Part shown: positions 11,310-21,739 of the stretch, piece by piece
Position numbering within the stretch: the stretch's first letter is position 1
Layout: every line of letters starts with the position of its first letter
Assembly (NCBI RefSeq): GCF_027943255.1
Contig: NC_072896.1
Coordinates: 47,890,501 to 47,954,500, forward strand
Direction: 5' to 3'
Length of the DNA: 64,000 bases
From: Anastrepha obliqua
Lineage: Eukaryota > Arthropoda > Insecta > Diptera > Tephritidae
Translations under genes and position numbers: made by a program
The notes under the pieces: model-generated
The model's input: the letters and a program-made list of their open reading frames with translations, nothing else
What the model was told of the DNA's origin: nothing
Database searches by the model: none

Positions 11310-13113
11310 TAAAAACAACAAAACGTTCACATTTTCTTCTTTAAGCCGTGTTCGCCTATCAGAAACAATTTATCCCGCCTTGATGAAAGCTCTTTCCGAC
11401 TCCACAGACGTTGCGGAGATGCATAAATATGTATACATCAGTAATTTTAATAAAGGGAAATCCACCTGGTTGACCTGCAATCAAATGTATTACCAAAACT
11501 TAGTTTTATGTATCGAAGATCGATACAATCAATCGAAGATTGATTTATTAATTTTACCTTGATCCATAAAAGAGGGTCCATTTCCTGTGGGGCTATGTCT
11601 CTCTCCAGATACTGCCTTTTAATAATGATTGCATCAGATCGAACATTACTCTTTTTAGTAGCACATCGTTGGTTCAAAAAGTCAAAAATTGGGTCCGTAG
11701 TGGTCGTGCTTGCTTCCAGACTGACAGGGTCTTCAACATGAGTCAAATTGCCCAAATTGACCAACTCATTTTCCAAGATACTTGCTGCTTGTTCAGCATT
11801 TGCGTTGGATTGAAACCCATCTTTTTTGAAGCGTGGATCCAAAATCCACCCGCAGTTGCCAACTGAGATGAAAGATTTTCAATTTGCCGATATAGTCCAT
11901 ATGCCAATGGTATTATTAATGACACTGTAACGTATTTGCCACCAGAAACTTTTTCGGACACGTTCTTAAATAATGCTAATATTTTGTCAATATCTTTCAA
12001 CACGTTGATTTCCTCTGCAGTGAATGGTAATGGTGCATTTGTTGTTGATAATAGTACACTGGCAATGGCTTCATGGGTTAATAAAACTCTCTCAATCATG
12101 TCGTGGAAGCTGTTCTACCTTGTTGGGGTTTTTTGCAACAAGGTATATGCAAAATTTTCTTGAACTTGATTCAATTTTTCGTTCGCAATTGAACTTTTCT
12201 TAAAAAATTTTACAATATTTTTACATTTTGCAAACAAAGCTTTTGTGACATCGTTGTGATTGAGATTCAAGCTATCTTGGACTACCAAATTAACTGTATG
12301 AGCAAAGCATGGCAGATTTGGGATTTTTAAAATTTCACATGCTTTCAGCATTGAGCTTGCATTGTCAGTTACAATGCAGACAGTTTTTTCAAAGATATGC
12401 CAAGATGTTAATATATCTTTTAAAGTGTCTGCAATATTTTGTGACGAGTGATTTGTAGTATCGATCAGTTTTTTGGTTGCTAGCGATGCCATTTTGATGC
12501 CGTATTCATGTACGAAATGAACCGTTACCGTTAAAAAGCTCACGTTAGCACTAGATGTCCACATATCGCAAGTAATAGCAATGTTCGAAACCTGCTCCAA
12601 AATTGTTGACAATTTTTCCGTCGTTTTTTTAAACAAATTGGTCATCAGGACGTTTTCCAAATGACTCCGGCTGGGAAGCTTGTAACGTGGATCTAAGGCT
12701 GTAATTAATTTAATAAATCCTTTGTCCTTCACTATGCTAAAGGGCTGAATATCCTCAGCAACCATCTCTGCTACGAGTTCATCTAAGTCCTTTTTACGCT
12801 TGGAGTTAGCATCATGCAACGCAGCCCTTTTAAAGTATGACTCCACTGACCGCATGCTTGACCTGCAGCTGCTGCTGAAAGACGCAATGTTCTCGTCTTG
12901 TACAACATCTTCAGCAACTTGTGTATCAGGAGCATTTCTGTCCAAATTCAGGTGAAACCGTTTAAGGTGATCATGCAGGTTCGATGTGTTGCCACTGGTT
13001 TTATACTCCTTGGCGCAACTAAGGCATTCGGCAAATTTCTTATCATCAGATCTTTTAAAATAATTCCACACATCCGAAATTTTACTTTTCTTTTTTTGTG
13101 CAGGCTTCTCCAA
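11310..13113 (-). pseudogene. hAT transposase with BED finger, inactivated
   Basis: From the Met at 13113 the minus strand encodes a BED zinc finger (CLSCAKEYKTSGNTSNLHDH, residues about 33-56). A hAT transposase core follows, with TCDMWTSSANVSFLTVTVHF, VTDNASSML and LPCFAHTVNLVVQD. The C-terminal dimerisation region is still readable as FPLLKLLMYTYLCISATSV then ESERAF. It is broken in three places: a TAG replaces the conserved Trp after TPTR near 12116, a frameshift occurs near 11845, and a stop replaces Gln after FIKAG near 11370. An 83-bp GT..AG insertion in the frame (11475-11557) has the form of a native intron. hAT transposases cut and paste DNA; this one should be inactive. Confidence 0.85.
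11475..11557 (-). other. Probable intron in hAT transposase
   Basis: On the minus strand the exon ends LWIK, then AAG|GTAAAAT starts an 83-bp segment ending TTGATTGCAG. The next exon resumes as VNQVDFPLL. Removing it restores a continuous hAT dimerisation region, so it is best read as a spliced intron rather than an insertion. Confidence 0.65.
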
Positions 13114-13493
13114 AACAAAATTTTTTTCGCTGTCGCTGCTGTTGCAATCGCAACTTGCTGCAGCAGAACTGCGTCCTAAAATTAGACAAAAGTGTTCTAA
13201 GCATTCTTACTAATTATTTGAAAAATGTATTACCTCGTTTAAGAAAGCGATCCATTTATATATTTTTACGAATTGTTATTTTAAACACTTTACAACTTTA
13301 CACTTTTTAATATTTGTACACAAGCGACGCCACAAATAAAAAAAGCGCGAATATTTGCTTGGTGATGTGTAAATCGCTCTTTTGACGATACTATCGTCCA
13401 CTATCGAGACTTTGAACCATCGATAGTTCAGTAGCTTGATAGTGCCCTACCATCGATGGTGACGATAGTGCCATCGATAGTTTGGCACCTCTA

Positions 13494-13501
13494 GTAAGAA
13501 A
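13494..13501. repeat. hAT target site duplication, right
   Basis: The second copy of GTAAGAAA, matching 10869-10876. Confidence 0.9.
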
Positions 13502-13770
13502 GGCTTACCGAAGCAGCGAAGTCGTGCCCTAGCTAGCCCTGGACATTCACATAGGTAGTGGAAAAGACTTTCCTTCACCCCTTCCGCTTGACAGCTTCTG
13601 CAGATGGGATTGAAGGGGAGGTTGAATCTAGCTGCAAGATCCCATACTGCAGTGATGCGTGAAATGTTTGGTCGAGAACATCCTAACAGGTGATTCGTCC
13701 TTTGGATTTTGTACGACGGCCATGTGTGTTTTGTTGAAATAAAATTGTATGATATTTGCTCACTGTTTTG

Positions 13771-14140
13771 TTTCATCAAGACAAGGCACCGTGCCACAAG
13801 TCAATCAAAGTAATAGCAAAACTATATGAACTGAACTTCAAATTGCTCCCACATCTACCGTATTCGCCAGATTTGGCTCCCAAGGACTACTAGCTGTTCG
13901 CAGACCTAAAAATGGTCACCGGTAAAAAATTTCACTCGAATGAAGAGGTTCTCGCAGAAACTGAGGTCTACTTTGAGGCAAAGGACAAATCATTCTACAA
14001 AAGAGGTATTGAAATGGTAGAACGGCGCTGGAATGATTGCGTTGTTGATGATGGAAAATACGTCGATGAATAAAGCGAGTTTTGAACAAGGAAAATGTGT
14101 TTTCTTTATTAGGCCCGGAACTTTTCAGCCCATGTGTTAT
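13771..14140 (+). pseudogene. irritans-type mariner transposase, C-terminal fragment
   Basis: The frame 13771-14073 encodes the last 100 codons of a mariner transposase. It opens with FHQDKAPCHKS (second catalytic Asp) and continues to LPYSPDLAPKDY; the spacing between catalytic Asps is 34 residues, as in DD34D mariners. It ends RRWNDCVVDDGKYVDE. The KDY block is followed by an in-frame TAG. After the stop, TTAGGCCCGGAACTTTTCAG at about 14110-14130 resembles an irritans-subfamily terminal repeat. The 5' two thirds are missing, replaced by the retrotransposon fragment on the left. Confidence 0.75.
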
Positions 14141-14269
14141 TCAACTTAATTGTTGGATTTGAATAATCTCTGCAACTTGCGGCACGTTTCACAGAGTTTT
14201 GACGACCTGTGTCTTAAAAACTATAAGTTTCCTGAAAAAACTATTTTTCCCCCATTCTAAAAAGACTTA

Positions 14270-14740
14270 TTTTAATCCATGTATGTACGAATTTTGGATA
14301 TTGCCATATCATCTCACGCCCTATGAATTGTTTTGATTGGGTCTTGCAACTTATTGATCTGACCCTCAGAAAGTATTTGACTGGCCTTGGATTTTAATTT
14401 ATCCAGTTTCACCTGTCGTTTCTTAAGATGGGACAAATCTTTTTCCAGGGGAAACACACGACTATCAGTATGTGATCAAAATCAAAACTAAAAAAAACTA
14501 GACCTTTTAAATAAAAAAAGACTTACTCTGCTTGCGTAGAAGCGTCACCCAAAGGATGGGCCGTCCCGAACTTATTCCAGCAATGCAGAATTTCGATAAG
14601 CATCGAAAGAGCATCACTAGACAACTTCACCCTTTTCTGATCTGGCCAGATCTCGAAATCCGTTATCGAAAAGTGAAACACGGAAACTTTTTCGCTTGAT
14701 TTCCATAAATTGTCGCACGATTTTACTTAATATTTTTTCT
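14270..14740 (-). pseudogene. Unidentified transposase-like fragment, possibly P-element related
   Basis: On the minus strand a segment at 14527-14720 reads FHFSITDFEIWPDQKRVKL and continues to LHCWNKFGTAHPLGD. It ends at a good splice donor (GCAGA|GTAAGTC, near 14527). Beyond a short intron-like gap a second segment reads VFPLEKDLSHLKKRQVKL then ILSEGQINKLQDP, like the coiled-coil end before the catalytic region of P-element/THAP9 transposases. The amino-acid character suggests real former coding sequence, but the family call is tentative. The frame is closed upstream by a stop. Confidence 0.3.
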
Positions 14741-14744
14741 TCCT

Positions 14745-15250
14745 GTTGTCTTTCTATGCTAAGTAGCGTCTCTTCCCGCCACGTTTTGTGGCACAACAAA
14801 AATAGTATTGCCTGCTAACTTTTTAGCAAAAGAGATCATTTCTATGCTTTTGAGTACTTTCCCTTTAAAATTTGCTCTGAAATAAAAACTATTTATATAG
14901 AGTATCACCGATTTTTTAAGTCACTCAAAATAGCAGAAACAGGGTGAAAATCAGACATCCTACATCACCTTTAATTATTGCTTCATGGTAAATAAAAAAT
15001 AGAGAAAAAATTATGTCATTAGCCGGGGTAGGGGATTGGATTGCAATTCAGATTTACTACTCGATTAATGCATCAAATAATTTTTTAAATTAAAATTAAA
15101 TTACAAAAAAACTGCCGGATCTGTATTTAAATATTTGCATTTATCTACGAAATTAATATTTCTGACACTTTCGCTAGAAACTCACCATCACAGAACAACC
15201 TCCACGCTTCTCGGTCGCCTTTGTATTCTTTGACTCAATTCAATTTCATC
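14745..15250. other. Non-coding stretch, no gene recognised
   Basis: AT-rich DNA without recognisable frames or element ends. Confidence 0.3.
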
Positions 15251-15253
15251 AGT

Positions 15254-15345
15254 GTCGTGTGCGTCTTGATGCTTGCCTACAAACTTACAGTTTTATGCCG
15301 CCTCTGAACAGCAGATTATTTTTTATGAGAACCTTTTTTATGACA
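15254..15345 (-). repeat. SINE family 1, body fragment
   Basis: A short minus-strand fragment of SINE family 1, recognisable in + orientation by GTGCGTCTTGATG and TTTTATGCCGCCTCTGAACA then TTTTTTATGAGAAC. Head and tail are absent. Confidence 0.55.
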
Positions 15346-15459
15346 GAAATATACTCAGAGGTTTTCCATTGTCAAGAAAAAAATTTTCTATCACTTGTTG
15401 TTTCATGTTCATAATGGGTTTCGTATCCGGAGTAGCTGAATGATTTCTTTTTCTTTGTT

Positions 15460-15988
15460 TACTGCACTATTTTGATTTCTTACGGTGTAGCTGATTAGCC
15501 TGTCCCTACCAGTCCTAAATAGTGAGAATGCCACCTGTCGTTGCTTAGGAACAACGCCTTCTAACTGTTTAGAGCGCCATCTGTGTCTCACATTTTTCTG
15601 GCAGAAGGATCGCACAGATGGTTGAGGACTTCGCTAAATTCCGTGTGTCTGCGGTATAACCGCGGACGCCCCTTCCTCTTGCTGGCGCCACTTATGCAAT
15701 GTGTAACGGTGTGTTTTTATTTGTTTTTTGCTTGTTTTAGCAGCCGCAATGCAAATAATGTGCAGACTATTGTGCGGGAGTATGGATGAAAAGGATAAGG
15801 TTTTGGGGTTGAGGAATGATATTTTTTTTAGAAACAGGGAAAGTAGGTAAATTCGGAAAAGTGCGAGGACCGTGCTTTACGTGGGATTCGAATCCACAAC
15901 CTCTGGAATGGCAGGCTAGTGCACATACGCTAATGTTGAGCTGAATGATAGTCACGTCCTAAATCATTTGGCTACGGCAGCCACCTTA
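15460..15988 (-). repeat. SINE family 2, near-full copy with tRNA-like head
   Basis: A minus-strand copy of a second SINE family, unrelated to family 1. Its 5' head reads GCTGCCGTAGCCAAATGA (A-box-like) and GGATTCGAATCC (B-box-like, at about 15884-15895), so an RNA polymerase III promoter is plausible. The body contains GCGGCTGCTAAAACAAGC, GTTACACATTGCAT and GGAATTTAGCGAAGTCCTC, which recur at 55600-55990 and 58385-58672. It is the only copy here with both boxes. Confidence 0.7.
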
Positions 15989-16319
15989 AAATAAAATATA
16001 ATAAACGTTTCTTCCCTATCTCCGCTATCTCAATCAATTACGATTTTCAAGTGTTCCTTGACAAGTTAAAGTGATTTGAAGAAGGCAGTGAATCGTCAAG
16101 AAAACGATAACAGAAATTATAGGAGAAAGCGTATCAAAATGATGTTTCACTACCAGCCAATCAATAAGTCACTAAAATTGAATCAAATCAAAATAAAACC
16201 AACGAAAGAAGTGAGGCTCGCAGGACGCCCATGAAAATATAGTTAAATAAAATTGTTCGGCTTTATTATAAAGAGCAATCATTTCTATTATTTATGAAAT
16301 AATATTTCTTTCATAATGG

Positions 16320-16860
16320 GATGTTGTTATTGTAGCAGCATAAACATTCCCCATGCATATACGAGGAATGCTGTTGAAGTGATAGTCCTTGACCGGATAT
16401 AAGTCCGGGTTATACCGGTTACGTAGAACCGACTGTCGAGGGAACGACAGTGATCACCGATTTGAGTTTGAAGATTCTTCTTTAGCACTTTGAGCGTCCT
16501 GCTTCTTCCGTACTGATGCTAACGTGTATTTGAGATAGCAAACGATAAGATAGAACTCCATCTGTCTTGCGCTTTTTTAAAAAAGAAATTGTGCAGTTTC
16601 CCTTTAACAACGGTCAAGGGGACACCGATGTCTGAGATGGGGGCAACTGAAACAGAGTCTGAAGACCCTTTGCTTGCAAGCTCATCGGCAATAACATTCC
16701 AATGCCCTGGAACTTAGATATGAGAAATCTTTCCTGCACTTTCGAGACGTTTGATCTCCTCCCTATACGCTCGTATATGCTCGACAGATGGTCAGTTTGA
16801 CCATATTTCTGCATACACTTACTGACAGGTGGCGCCGTTGGATAAGTTTCTTTCAGAGAA
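16320..16860 (-). pseudogene. Non-LTR retrotransposon RNase H and 3' end relic
   Basis: On the minus strand, VQERFLISKFQGIGMLLPMS overlaps, in shifted frames, a VPGHWNVIADELASKGSS motif of an RNase H domain. This marks an I-superfamily or LOA-type retrotransposon. The 3' end at 16320-16470 (in + orientation GCAGCATAAACATTCCCCAT, GTCCTTGACCGGATA) recurs, degenerate, at 52284-52365. Frameshifts make it a relic. Confidence 0.55.
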
Positions 16861-17159
16861 GTATGATTCCGGATTTTGATAAGCTTATTTAAATTTATTT
16901 ATTGAAATCAATTGCGTTTAGTGTTTGTGTCACATACCGGCAGTTAGTGCTAAGTTCGATCTCCACCGCAGACGTAAAACATCAAAAGGTTTTTTCTAGC
17001 AACAATCGCTCCTCATTAGGCAACAACAATGGCCTCTTCTTCTTCTTTATTTGCTTATTCGATTTCGAATGTTAGCGATCATACAATAATTATATTTACT
17101 TTAAAAATTTTACTACTAAAAATAATTAAATTTAATTTATATTGTTTACAATTTCTCTA

Positions 17160-17870
17160 TAAGCATCACTATTTTTAACCGCATTCCATTGTTGAGGCTA
17201 TGTTGCCAAGGTCTGTCCAGTTCCTGGTATTACGCTACTGCTTTCTGCCAACACATTGTTTTGCTTCAATTTTACACTCTAGTATTAACTATAAAAGATG
17301 ATATCTTGAATTTCTTAATATGTGGCCAAGGTGCGCATAGAGCGTCGCAAAAGCTTTATTGTCTATGCGAGATCACGATCACGTTTAATAAACGTGAAAA
17401 AAAACGATATTAGAGGCACGCTCCGTCCAGGGAATTTTTCAAAACTCTTCTAAACGCCCACATTTCAAAAGCCTTGTTTGTTGATGTCAGCAACTTTCAG
17501 TGTCGAACATTCCACACCGTACCGAAGCACAGACAACACATAGCACTTTATAAAACGAATTTTGTGTTTGTTGTTAAAATCATGACAGCTGAAAGTTTTT
17601 TTTAAATTTGCAGGAGGTGGATCTTGACATTTCTATTCTTGACCTTATTTTCTATTATTGTCCAGTTTTCATTTACCCAACAATAAAGGTATTTGTAGCT
17701 CGAAACTTTTCCTATCGTTTCGTCATTTATCGTTAGTGCATAAGGAGTGCTGTAGGTTTCCTGCTGATATGCATAAATTTAGTTTTATTGGTTCTTAGTC
17801 CAAATTGCTGACTGTAGCAGACTCGTTGTAAAATTTACGCAGGTAACCATTTTTACTATTATATTTTAGA
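17160..17870 (-). pseudogene. Second RTE-like reverse transcriptase relic
   Basis: Minus-strand translation across several frames gives the late part of an RTE-like RT. FGLRTNKTKFMHISRKPTA (after the YADD box) is followed by a thumb region, then TRLLKCGRLEEF and KIPWTERA. The C-terminal YAHLGHILRNSRYHLLQL and GKIEAKQCVGRKQ resemble this lineage's conserved end. It differs from the copy at 2131-3870, so it is a separate RTE subfamily. Many stops are present. Confidence 0.6.
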
Positions 17871-17874
17871 AGAT

Positions 17875-19240
17875 CATCCTTTTCTTCTCACAGATTACTC
17901 TTTAAAGCCGGAATATTTAACGTTAAAGTCTGGAAAGCTCGTCTTTCTTTTGCTCAAGCGCGAGACTTCTGTGGTGCTCTCTAAAAACATAGGTCATCGC
18001 AATGTTTTGGGTTGAACAGTTTGAATCATTGAGAGCTTCAATCTTAACAAGCCCTCTAATCGTTTAGACTGCTTTCAAAAAAGCAACGGTATTATTGAAA
18101 AAAATACTCTTGAGCCAAAGATGTAGTTGTAATAGTGGTACTATGTAACTCTACTTGACTGAATCGTTTTCCTAGATTCAATGTAGAAGTATTGCCAAAT
18201 CAACGCAATGTGATTCGTGTAATTTGAAAAGAAAAATTCTTGCAAGAAAATCAAGTAAATACTTGAAAGGTGTGTTTTATGCCCACCTGAGTACTTGCAT
18301 GAAAAACTCGAGTACAAAAAGAACTCAGTATTTTAATAACGCATCGAATATTTACTCGTAGTTAAGCAAAGTATTGTAGTAGCTCATAATATCAAAAAAG
18401 TGCTTGTCAGATTTGGCCCCACATTCGGAAAATTTTGCCTCCACAGCGAGACTTCCGCCTACAGACTACGTCTGAGCGACTTCTGCAGGATCCAAAACAC
18501 TATAAACCAGGCTTTAGCATAAAAAGACTCATAATCTGCGTATGTTAGCAAGTTTTAGTTTACTACCAATCTTACCGGGAATGTACGTACTTTTGTGCAT
18601 AATAAGAATCTTATTATTTTGAAATATACGCATGAATACGTCTCACTTATTGTGTATGTTTGTATGTGTCAGAGAAAAAAATGTCCACCCCAAAACAAGC
18701 AATGAATCCACCCACCTTTTTGCAATTAGATGCAAGGAGCAACGACTTTCCATTACTATCGACTACACTCCTCTGCACTTGCAGCGGAACAACCCCTAGA
18801 CAGGAGTCGATATGTATGGAGTCAACTAGTGGGGAGGCATTCACGGCACGCCCTTTTTACATAAGTGTAGATACGATAACTTGGCTGAATATCTCTCATC
18901 CTAGCAAAATGTTGACTTTTTACTTTCAACGAATGGTTGCCATTTTATTGTGCTTAACGACAATCCATACGAGTAAGGTACTCCCTCGGTGATGTTGTCA
19001 CCAATTTTTGTAGTTTTATAGACATTGTTACAATTTCGACCAAACTTAAGTAAGGCACAAGCATTTTATATTCGTAAATTATTACTTCGAATATGTAGGT
19101 GTATATGTAGTATGTATGTAAATCTAAAAAAAACGAACTAGTGGAAGTGAATGCAAACCGCTCCTTTGGTAACTATATTTCTACCAATTGAATAGAACCC
19201 ACAATGGAGTGGCATTAAAAAAAACTATGTATAAGTATAT
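17875..19240. other. Non-coding stretch, no gene recognised
   Basis: No recognisable element. A 110-codon frame at 18660-18992 shows no family resemblance and no codon pattern that would justify calling a gene. Confidence 0.3.
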
Positions 19241-19242
19241 TA

Positions 19243-20061
19243 GGACGGATTCAATTTTTTGCCTACTTTTTTCGGCAACTGATGTATTCTAATGGCAGTT
19301 CTGAACAAAAAAGGCCATGGATTTCGAACCTCTTTTATTTTAATTTTATTTATTAATAATAGTAGTAATTAATCCCCAACAATTTTTTTTACTGTTAAAC
19401 TTTTTGGAAAAAAATGTATATACATACATATTTGGTTTTGGGTTTGATAAATCCATTTGTAATGTTTGTTTTGCTCGGAACCCTCCGTTAGAGAGCGGAA
19501 GAAAATTCGAAGTATGCAGTGTTTTTATCTGCCCATGCCTAAGAAAAATTTATTTAAACACAGTTTAAAAAAATTATTAAAACACAGTTTAATACTTTAG
19601 TGATTTATGGTGAATGGAATTCTTTCTGAAGCAGAGAGTTTCTGCTAGAGTTTTTTATTATCAAATCACTTTTATGTTTTTATATATTTTTTAGGTAATT
19701 TAAATACAATAATTACAGTAAATAGTTTTCTTTTTTTACCTAAAATCAGTCAAAATTGATTATCTTATTTTAAAAATAGTCAATAGCGGAGGGCTTTGAA
19801 AAAAATAAACGTCAAAAACCAAATTTCTCTTATCCAAAAACCACACGCAAATACTTTATTCCAAAAAATTTAACAGTAAAATTTAAAAAAAGATTTATTA
19901 GGGGCTACTAATTAAATTAAAAATAAAGAAGCTCAAAATCTATTTTTCTATCTATCTTCCCAGCACTTTTTGTTCAGCTTTGCCAGTCGAATAATTTAGT
20001 CGCCAAAAACAAAGTCGGTTCTATTTTTTAAGAATATATTATATTAAATGTTGACCCGCCC
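19243..20061. mobile_element. Candidate TA-flanked MITE
   Basis: The left end reads TA|GGACGGATTCAA (19241 on) and the right end, reverse complemented, reads TA|GGGCGGGTCAA (to 20063). This gives short imperfect inverted ends flanked by TA. The 0.8 kb interior is very AT-rich and non-coding. The terminal match is short, so the call is tentative. Confidence 0.35.
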
Positions 20062-20233
20062 TAATGCATGTACTGAACTAAATTAGATTAGAATGTGTAT
20101 TGTTATAAAAAAATAGTTTTAAATGAAAATGTTTATATTTTTTAAGACAATTTTTTTAACAACTTCCTTTTAAGTTTGGGGAGGCACGAGATCAGTAATA
20201 TAGAGGAGCAGTAAGATATAGGTAAGCAAGAGT

Positions 20234-21345
20234 GGGTGTTTTTTTAAGAGTGTGAGAACTTAAATGATAATACAAAACAGAAATATTGTTGGAATGAATT
20301 TTCGTTTTTTTTTTTTTCATTATAATCAGGTAGACATGGCACTTATTTTTTGAATAAGATATCTGGTATGTCCGCCGCGGCTACAAGTTGCATGGTTCAA
20401 TCGATCAGTCCAATAAATCGATTGTTAAGCGCATTGTTAAATCATGTTTAAGGGGGTGTTCTAGTCTAGAGGCTCGAACTTCAAGCATTTTTGCCGGTGA
20501 ATAAAAAAAAGCTATTGATATTTTTGGTATCCATTTTTGTATCATTTATTTATTTATATATTATATTAAGAGCACACAAAATGAATTTAAAAACAAACAA
20601 ACAAAAATTTCAAGGTATTATGCGTCCTTGAAGTGGAAGGCGAAAACAAAAGGCAGTGACCTCGTCGTCACGAATTCTACCCTTGTGGTCATTTGAAACA
20701 AAAAAGATGACAAATTCTTAATTAATATCAATGTAATTATCGTATGATGCAGAAAAAAAAGAAAAAACATTTTTTTCATAAAATGGCGGCTACTCAAAAA
20801 TTGAGGTCGATTTTTCCCTCATTTTTAAGCTTTCTCGAATTGTTTACACATATTAAAAAATTTAAGTTTCTAGTTTTTCGTGCCTTATCCTATAGACATA
20901 TATTTAAAGAATATTCGTGATAAACTTCAAGCGAATCGGTTGATTAGAAGTGAGATATCGTGCCGACCGTATCGAAAGAAGTAGTTTCGAGAAAAACACG
21001 TTTCAAGTTCGCCGTCCGCTCAAACTAGTCTAGCTGTCGCGTCACTAAAGTAGTTGTAACTTCGAAAATAATTCGAATTTTGAAAAATCCTTTTAGAAAG
21101 ATATTTTTGAATACTTAAACTATCGAATTTTGAAAAAAAAAATTTTCCATTTTTTCAAATTTCTAGACTAGAATACCTCCTTAACTGATTGAATTTTTAT
21201 CTCCAAGAATTAATCAGTTCAATCATTATGGTCCAATAGCGCTCGCCATTTCCGGTAACGGCAGCTCCTTCCTCATTTCGAAAGAAATAAGCGACGAATG
21301 GGCAAAGTGCTCTATGAAGATATAGATTTATTTTTTTCAAGGTAA
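20234..21345 (-). mobile_element. DD41D-like DNA transposon relic, split by a TTAA MITE
   Basis: The left part (20234-20451) begins GGGTGTTTTTTTAAGAG and matches the terminal segment at 44718-44735. GCCGCGGCTAC and the AATAAATCGATT segment also recur there. The right part (21181-21345) carries GCTCGCCATTTCCGGTAACG and AAAGAAATAAGCGACG, matching 45000-45060. The 729-bp TTAA-flanked element sits between the two halves. On the minus strand the copies translate to fragments of an IS630/Tc1-type transposase ([15 protein letters not shown]); only relics remain. Confidence 0.6.
20452..21180. mobile_element. TTAA-flanked MITE, copy a
   Basis: The element starts GGGGGTGTTCTAGTCTAGA and ends, reverse complemented, GGAGGTATTCTAGTCTAGA. 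It is flanked by TTAA on both sides (20448-20451 and 21181-21184). The interior has no open frame. TTAA duplication is the signature of piggyBac-type insertion, so it is probably a non-autonomous piggyBac-like element. The related element at 44718-45245 lacks it at the same position, which gives an empty site for comparison. Confidence 0.75.
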
Positions 21346-21497
21346 ATTACCATGATTTGGCGTTAAAAAATTAACGATGACTTGACTTCACAAATCTTAC
21401 TGGATCTTAAGGAACACAAGGTCCAATAAATGGCTACCTCGTTTCTTCAAAGGTATTTTGGCATTTGGTAACTGTACTTTGTCTATTTGCAAATTTA

Positions 21498-21732
21498 CGG
21501 CGGCCGCCGTAGTCGAATGGGTTACTGCGTGACTACCATTCAGAGATCGTAGGTTCGAATCTCGGTGAAACACCAAAATTAAAAAAAAAGGTTTTTCTAT
21601 AGCGGTCGCCCCTCCGCAGGCCATGGCAAAACTTCTGCCTTCTGAGGCTTCTCTTAAAACATATCTGCCGTTCGAAGTCGGTTTGCAACCGTAGGTCCCC
21701 ATTTGTGGAACAACATCAAGGCGCGCGCCATC
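21498..21732 (+). repeat. SINE family 1, full-length copy
   Basis: The most complete copy of SINE family 1. The head GGCGGCCGCCGTAGTCGAAT includes the A box; GGTTCGAATC at 21552-21561 is the B box. The body follows with ATAGCGGTCGCCCCTCCGCA, ATATCTGCCGTTCGAAGTCG and TTTGTGGAACAACATCAAGG. The tRNA-like head and RNA polymerase III boxes identify a tRNA-derived SINE. Confidence 0.85.
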
Positions 21733-21739
21733 TCTACAT

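Larger units (their letters stand above)
10877..13493 (-). mobile_element. hAT DNA transposon (2617 bp)
   Basis: The element is bounded by inverted repeats beginning TAGAGGTGCCAAACTATCGA at 10877 and, reverse complemented, at 13493. It is flanked by the 8-bp duplication GTAAGAAA. Both ends carry several copies of ATCGAT within CGATAGT/CGATGGT-rich subterminal DNA: four at 10889-10975 and three at 13418-13480. Clustered subterminal motifs are typical transposase-binding regions in hAT elements. The transposase lies on the minus strand and is mutated. Confidence 0.92.
10804..13740 (-). pseudogene. Non-LTR ORF2 C-terminus, split by a hAT insertion
   Basis: The C-terminus of a non-LTR ORF2 is read on the minus strand from about 13735 to 13502 and resumes at 10868, ending at a stop at 10804-10806. 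The first part carries a zinc-knuckle block, CRSCQAEGVKESLFHYLCEC then PGLARARLRCFGKPF. After removing 10877-13493 and one copy of its 8-bp duplication, the frame continues as LQQINEISDIEIKN to the stop. The hAT element therefore inserted into an already integrated retrotransposon. Confidence 0.7.

Noticed and set aside
18660..18992. 110-codon frame on the + strand
   Set aside because: No family resemblance and no supporting context.
21498..21575. tRNA gene on the + strand
   Set aside because: A and B boxes are present, but they are the head of SINE family 1 with no closing acceptor stem and several fragments of the same kind nearby; not a functional tRNA.
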